Source: Thermoproteota archaeon
Lineage (GTDB): Archaea > Thermoproteota > Methanomethylicia > Nezhaarchaeales > WYZ-LMO8
Direction of reading: 5' to 3'
Assembly (NCBI GenBank): GCA_011605835.1
Contig: JAAOZJ010000082.1
Coordinates: 1 to 5,326 of the forward strand
DNA: 5,326 bases
A program made the position numbers and the translations under genes. Positions 4,539 through 5,326 of the stretch are shown one piece after another. How positions within the stretch are numbered: the stretch's first letter is position 1; each line of letters begins with the position of its first letter. A model generated the notes under the pieces. The model was not told the origin of the DNA. It made no database searches and was given only the letters and a program-made list of their open reading frames with translations.

Positions 4539-5326
4539 TCATCGCCGTGGCGGTGTAGCTCTGCTCCTCGAGAGGGCGAAGTCAATTATCATCTCGACGA
4601 ACTTCTCGAAGGGTATTCCAGCGGCCTTCAGCGAGCGCGTGAAGCCCGCGTCCGGCGATATGTCCGGGTTCGGGTTGACCTCGAGGACGTAGGGGACCTC
4701 CGACTCGACCTCCAAGCGTATGTCGACCCTTGCGTAGTCCCTGCAACGCAAAGCCTTGAACGCCTTGATCGCCACCTCCTCGACCTTGCGCTTGAGCTCC
4801 TCGCTCAAGTCCGCGGGGCAAACTGGCTTGGTCTTGGCGTACTCCTCGCTGTCCTTGAGCCACTTGGCCGCGTAGTCGACGATCCTCGGCTCGTAACCTG
4901 GCTCAAACACTATCTCGGAGATGGGCAGAACGGTAGGTCTTTCGTTGCCCAATATCGAGACGTTTAGCTCTCTTCCCTCGATGTACTCCTCTACGAGGGC
5001 TGGTTGTCCGTAGACGTCGTTGAGGTACTTCACCTGGCCCTCCAGCTCCGCTAGGTTCCTGACGTAGCTATTTCGTGAGATCCCTATGCTGGCGTCCTCC
5101 CTTAAGGGCTTCACTATGAGAGGGAACCTCAACCCCCTGGGCTCCTCGAAAAAGCTCATCACCTGATACTTCGGCGTCGGGACGCCATTGGCTTTTAAAA
5201 CCTCCTTGGCCAGGCCCTTGTCTTGGCACAGGCCGAGCGCCAGAGGCGTGGAGCCCGTGTAGGGGATGCCCAATATCTCCAATATCGATGGAACGTGCAT
5301 CTCGAGCCGGCTATCGCCCATGTAGC
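4539..5326 (-). CDS. second D-Ala-D-Ala-ligase-like ATP-grasp ligase, C-terminal part (runs off the right edge)
   Basis: The minus-strand frame is open from the edge to TGA at 4539-4541. The ATG at 5319-5321 is probably internal, because alignment to the facing paralogue (MGDSRLEMHVPSILE against RGESRESHIPAMLE) implies roughly 75 residues are missing; a full length near 335-340 is expected. Numbered from that Met, motifs are IPYTGSTP (19-26), K71 (IVKPL), REDASIGI (74-81), VEEYIEGREL (110-119), a DYAAKW omega-loop equivalent (149-154), D200 (ARVDIRL), and E214/N216 in LEVNPNPDISPDAGF. All ATP and magnesium residues are kept, so it should be active. It differs from its neighbour in the acceptor-side loop (NPNPDISPDAGF instead of NPLPGLIPD...HS) and in the glycine-rich loop (DASIG instead of GSSKG). 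By eye the two are around two-fifths identical. The pair suggests two successive couplings with different partners. The promoter lies outside the window. The C-terminus is a short basic tail. Confidence 0.87.
   Translation of the reverse strand, partial: YMGDSRLEMHVPSILEILGIPYTGSTPLALGLCQDKGLAKEVLKANGVPTPKYQVMSFFEEPRGLRFPLIVKPLREDASIGISRNSYVRNLAELEGQVKYLNDVYGQPALVEEYIEGRELNVSILGNERPTVLPISEIVFEPGYEPRIVDYAAKWLKDSEEYAKTKPVCPADLSEELKRKVEEVAIKAFKALRCRDYARVDIRLEVESEVPYVLEVNPNPDISPDAGFTRSLKAAGIPFEKFVEMIIDFALSRSRATPPRR

Overview
The window looks like a piece of a GC-rich, probably hyperthermophilic archaeal chromosome, most likely from a crenarchaeote (Thermoproteota). This rests on an archaeal TATA/BRE promoter (GAAAGC followed by TTTAAATA, 2296-2309), GGTGAT-type ribosome binding sites, heavy AGG/ATA/AAG/GAG codon use, Lys/Glu-rich proteins and short gaps between genes. 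No tRNA, rRNA, CRISPR array, insertion sequence or origin was recognised.

Left part (1-858). Positions 1-393, minus strand, hold the N-terminal 131 residues of an HTH-phosphoribosyltransferase fusion that runs off the left edge. The next 465 bases have no gene that is certain. They hold the AT-rich promoter of the first gene and a likely 48-residue single-pass membrane protein on the minus strand (567-713). They also hold a symmetric TATA-like box (787-794) placed to serve either direction, and a 16-bp palindrome just ahead of the next gene.

Middle (859-2261). A sugar-1-phosphate nucleotidyltransferase is followed, after a T-rich stretch that could be both terminator and promoter, by a GNAT (RimJ/RimL-like) acetyltransferase.

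Right part (2360-5326). A good promoter precedes a lysine 2,3-aminomutase (KamA/AblA family, radical SAM plus PLP), which is followed in an apparent operon by a D-Ala-D-Ala-ligase-like ATP-grasp enzyme. A second, paralogous ATP-grasp ligase points back at it from the minus strand, with only 7 bases between the stop codons; its N-terminus is cut off by the window edge.

How the genes may work together. The aminomutase would make a beta-amino acid, most likely beta-lysine because both aspartates that hold the lysine side chain are present. The two ATP-grasp enzymes could join it to other amino acids by ATP-driven amide bonds, and the GNAT could acetylate a free amine. Archaea of this type have no peptidoglycan, so a classical D-Ala-D-Ala role is unlikely. 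A small beta-lysyl peptide, an osmolyte or a modified protein or cell-surface group are all possible products; this is inference from gene content. The junction between the aminomutase and the first ligase also carries two consecutive inverted repeats, one of which would enclose the ligase ribosome binding site and start codon.
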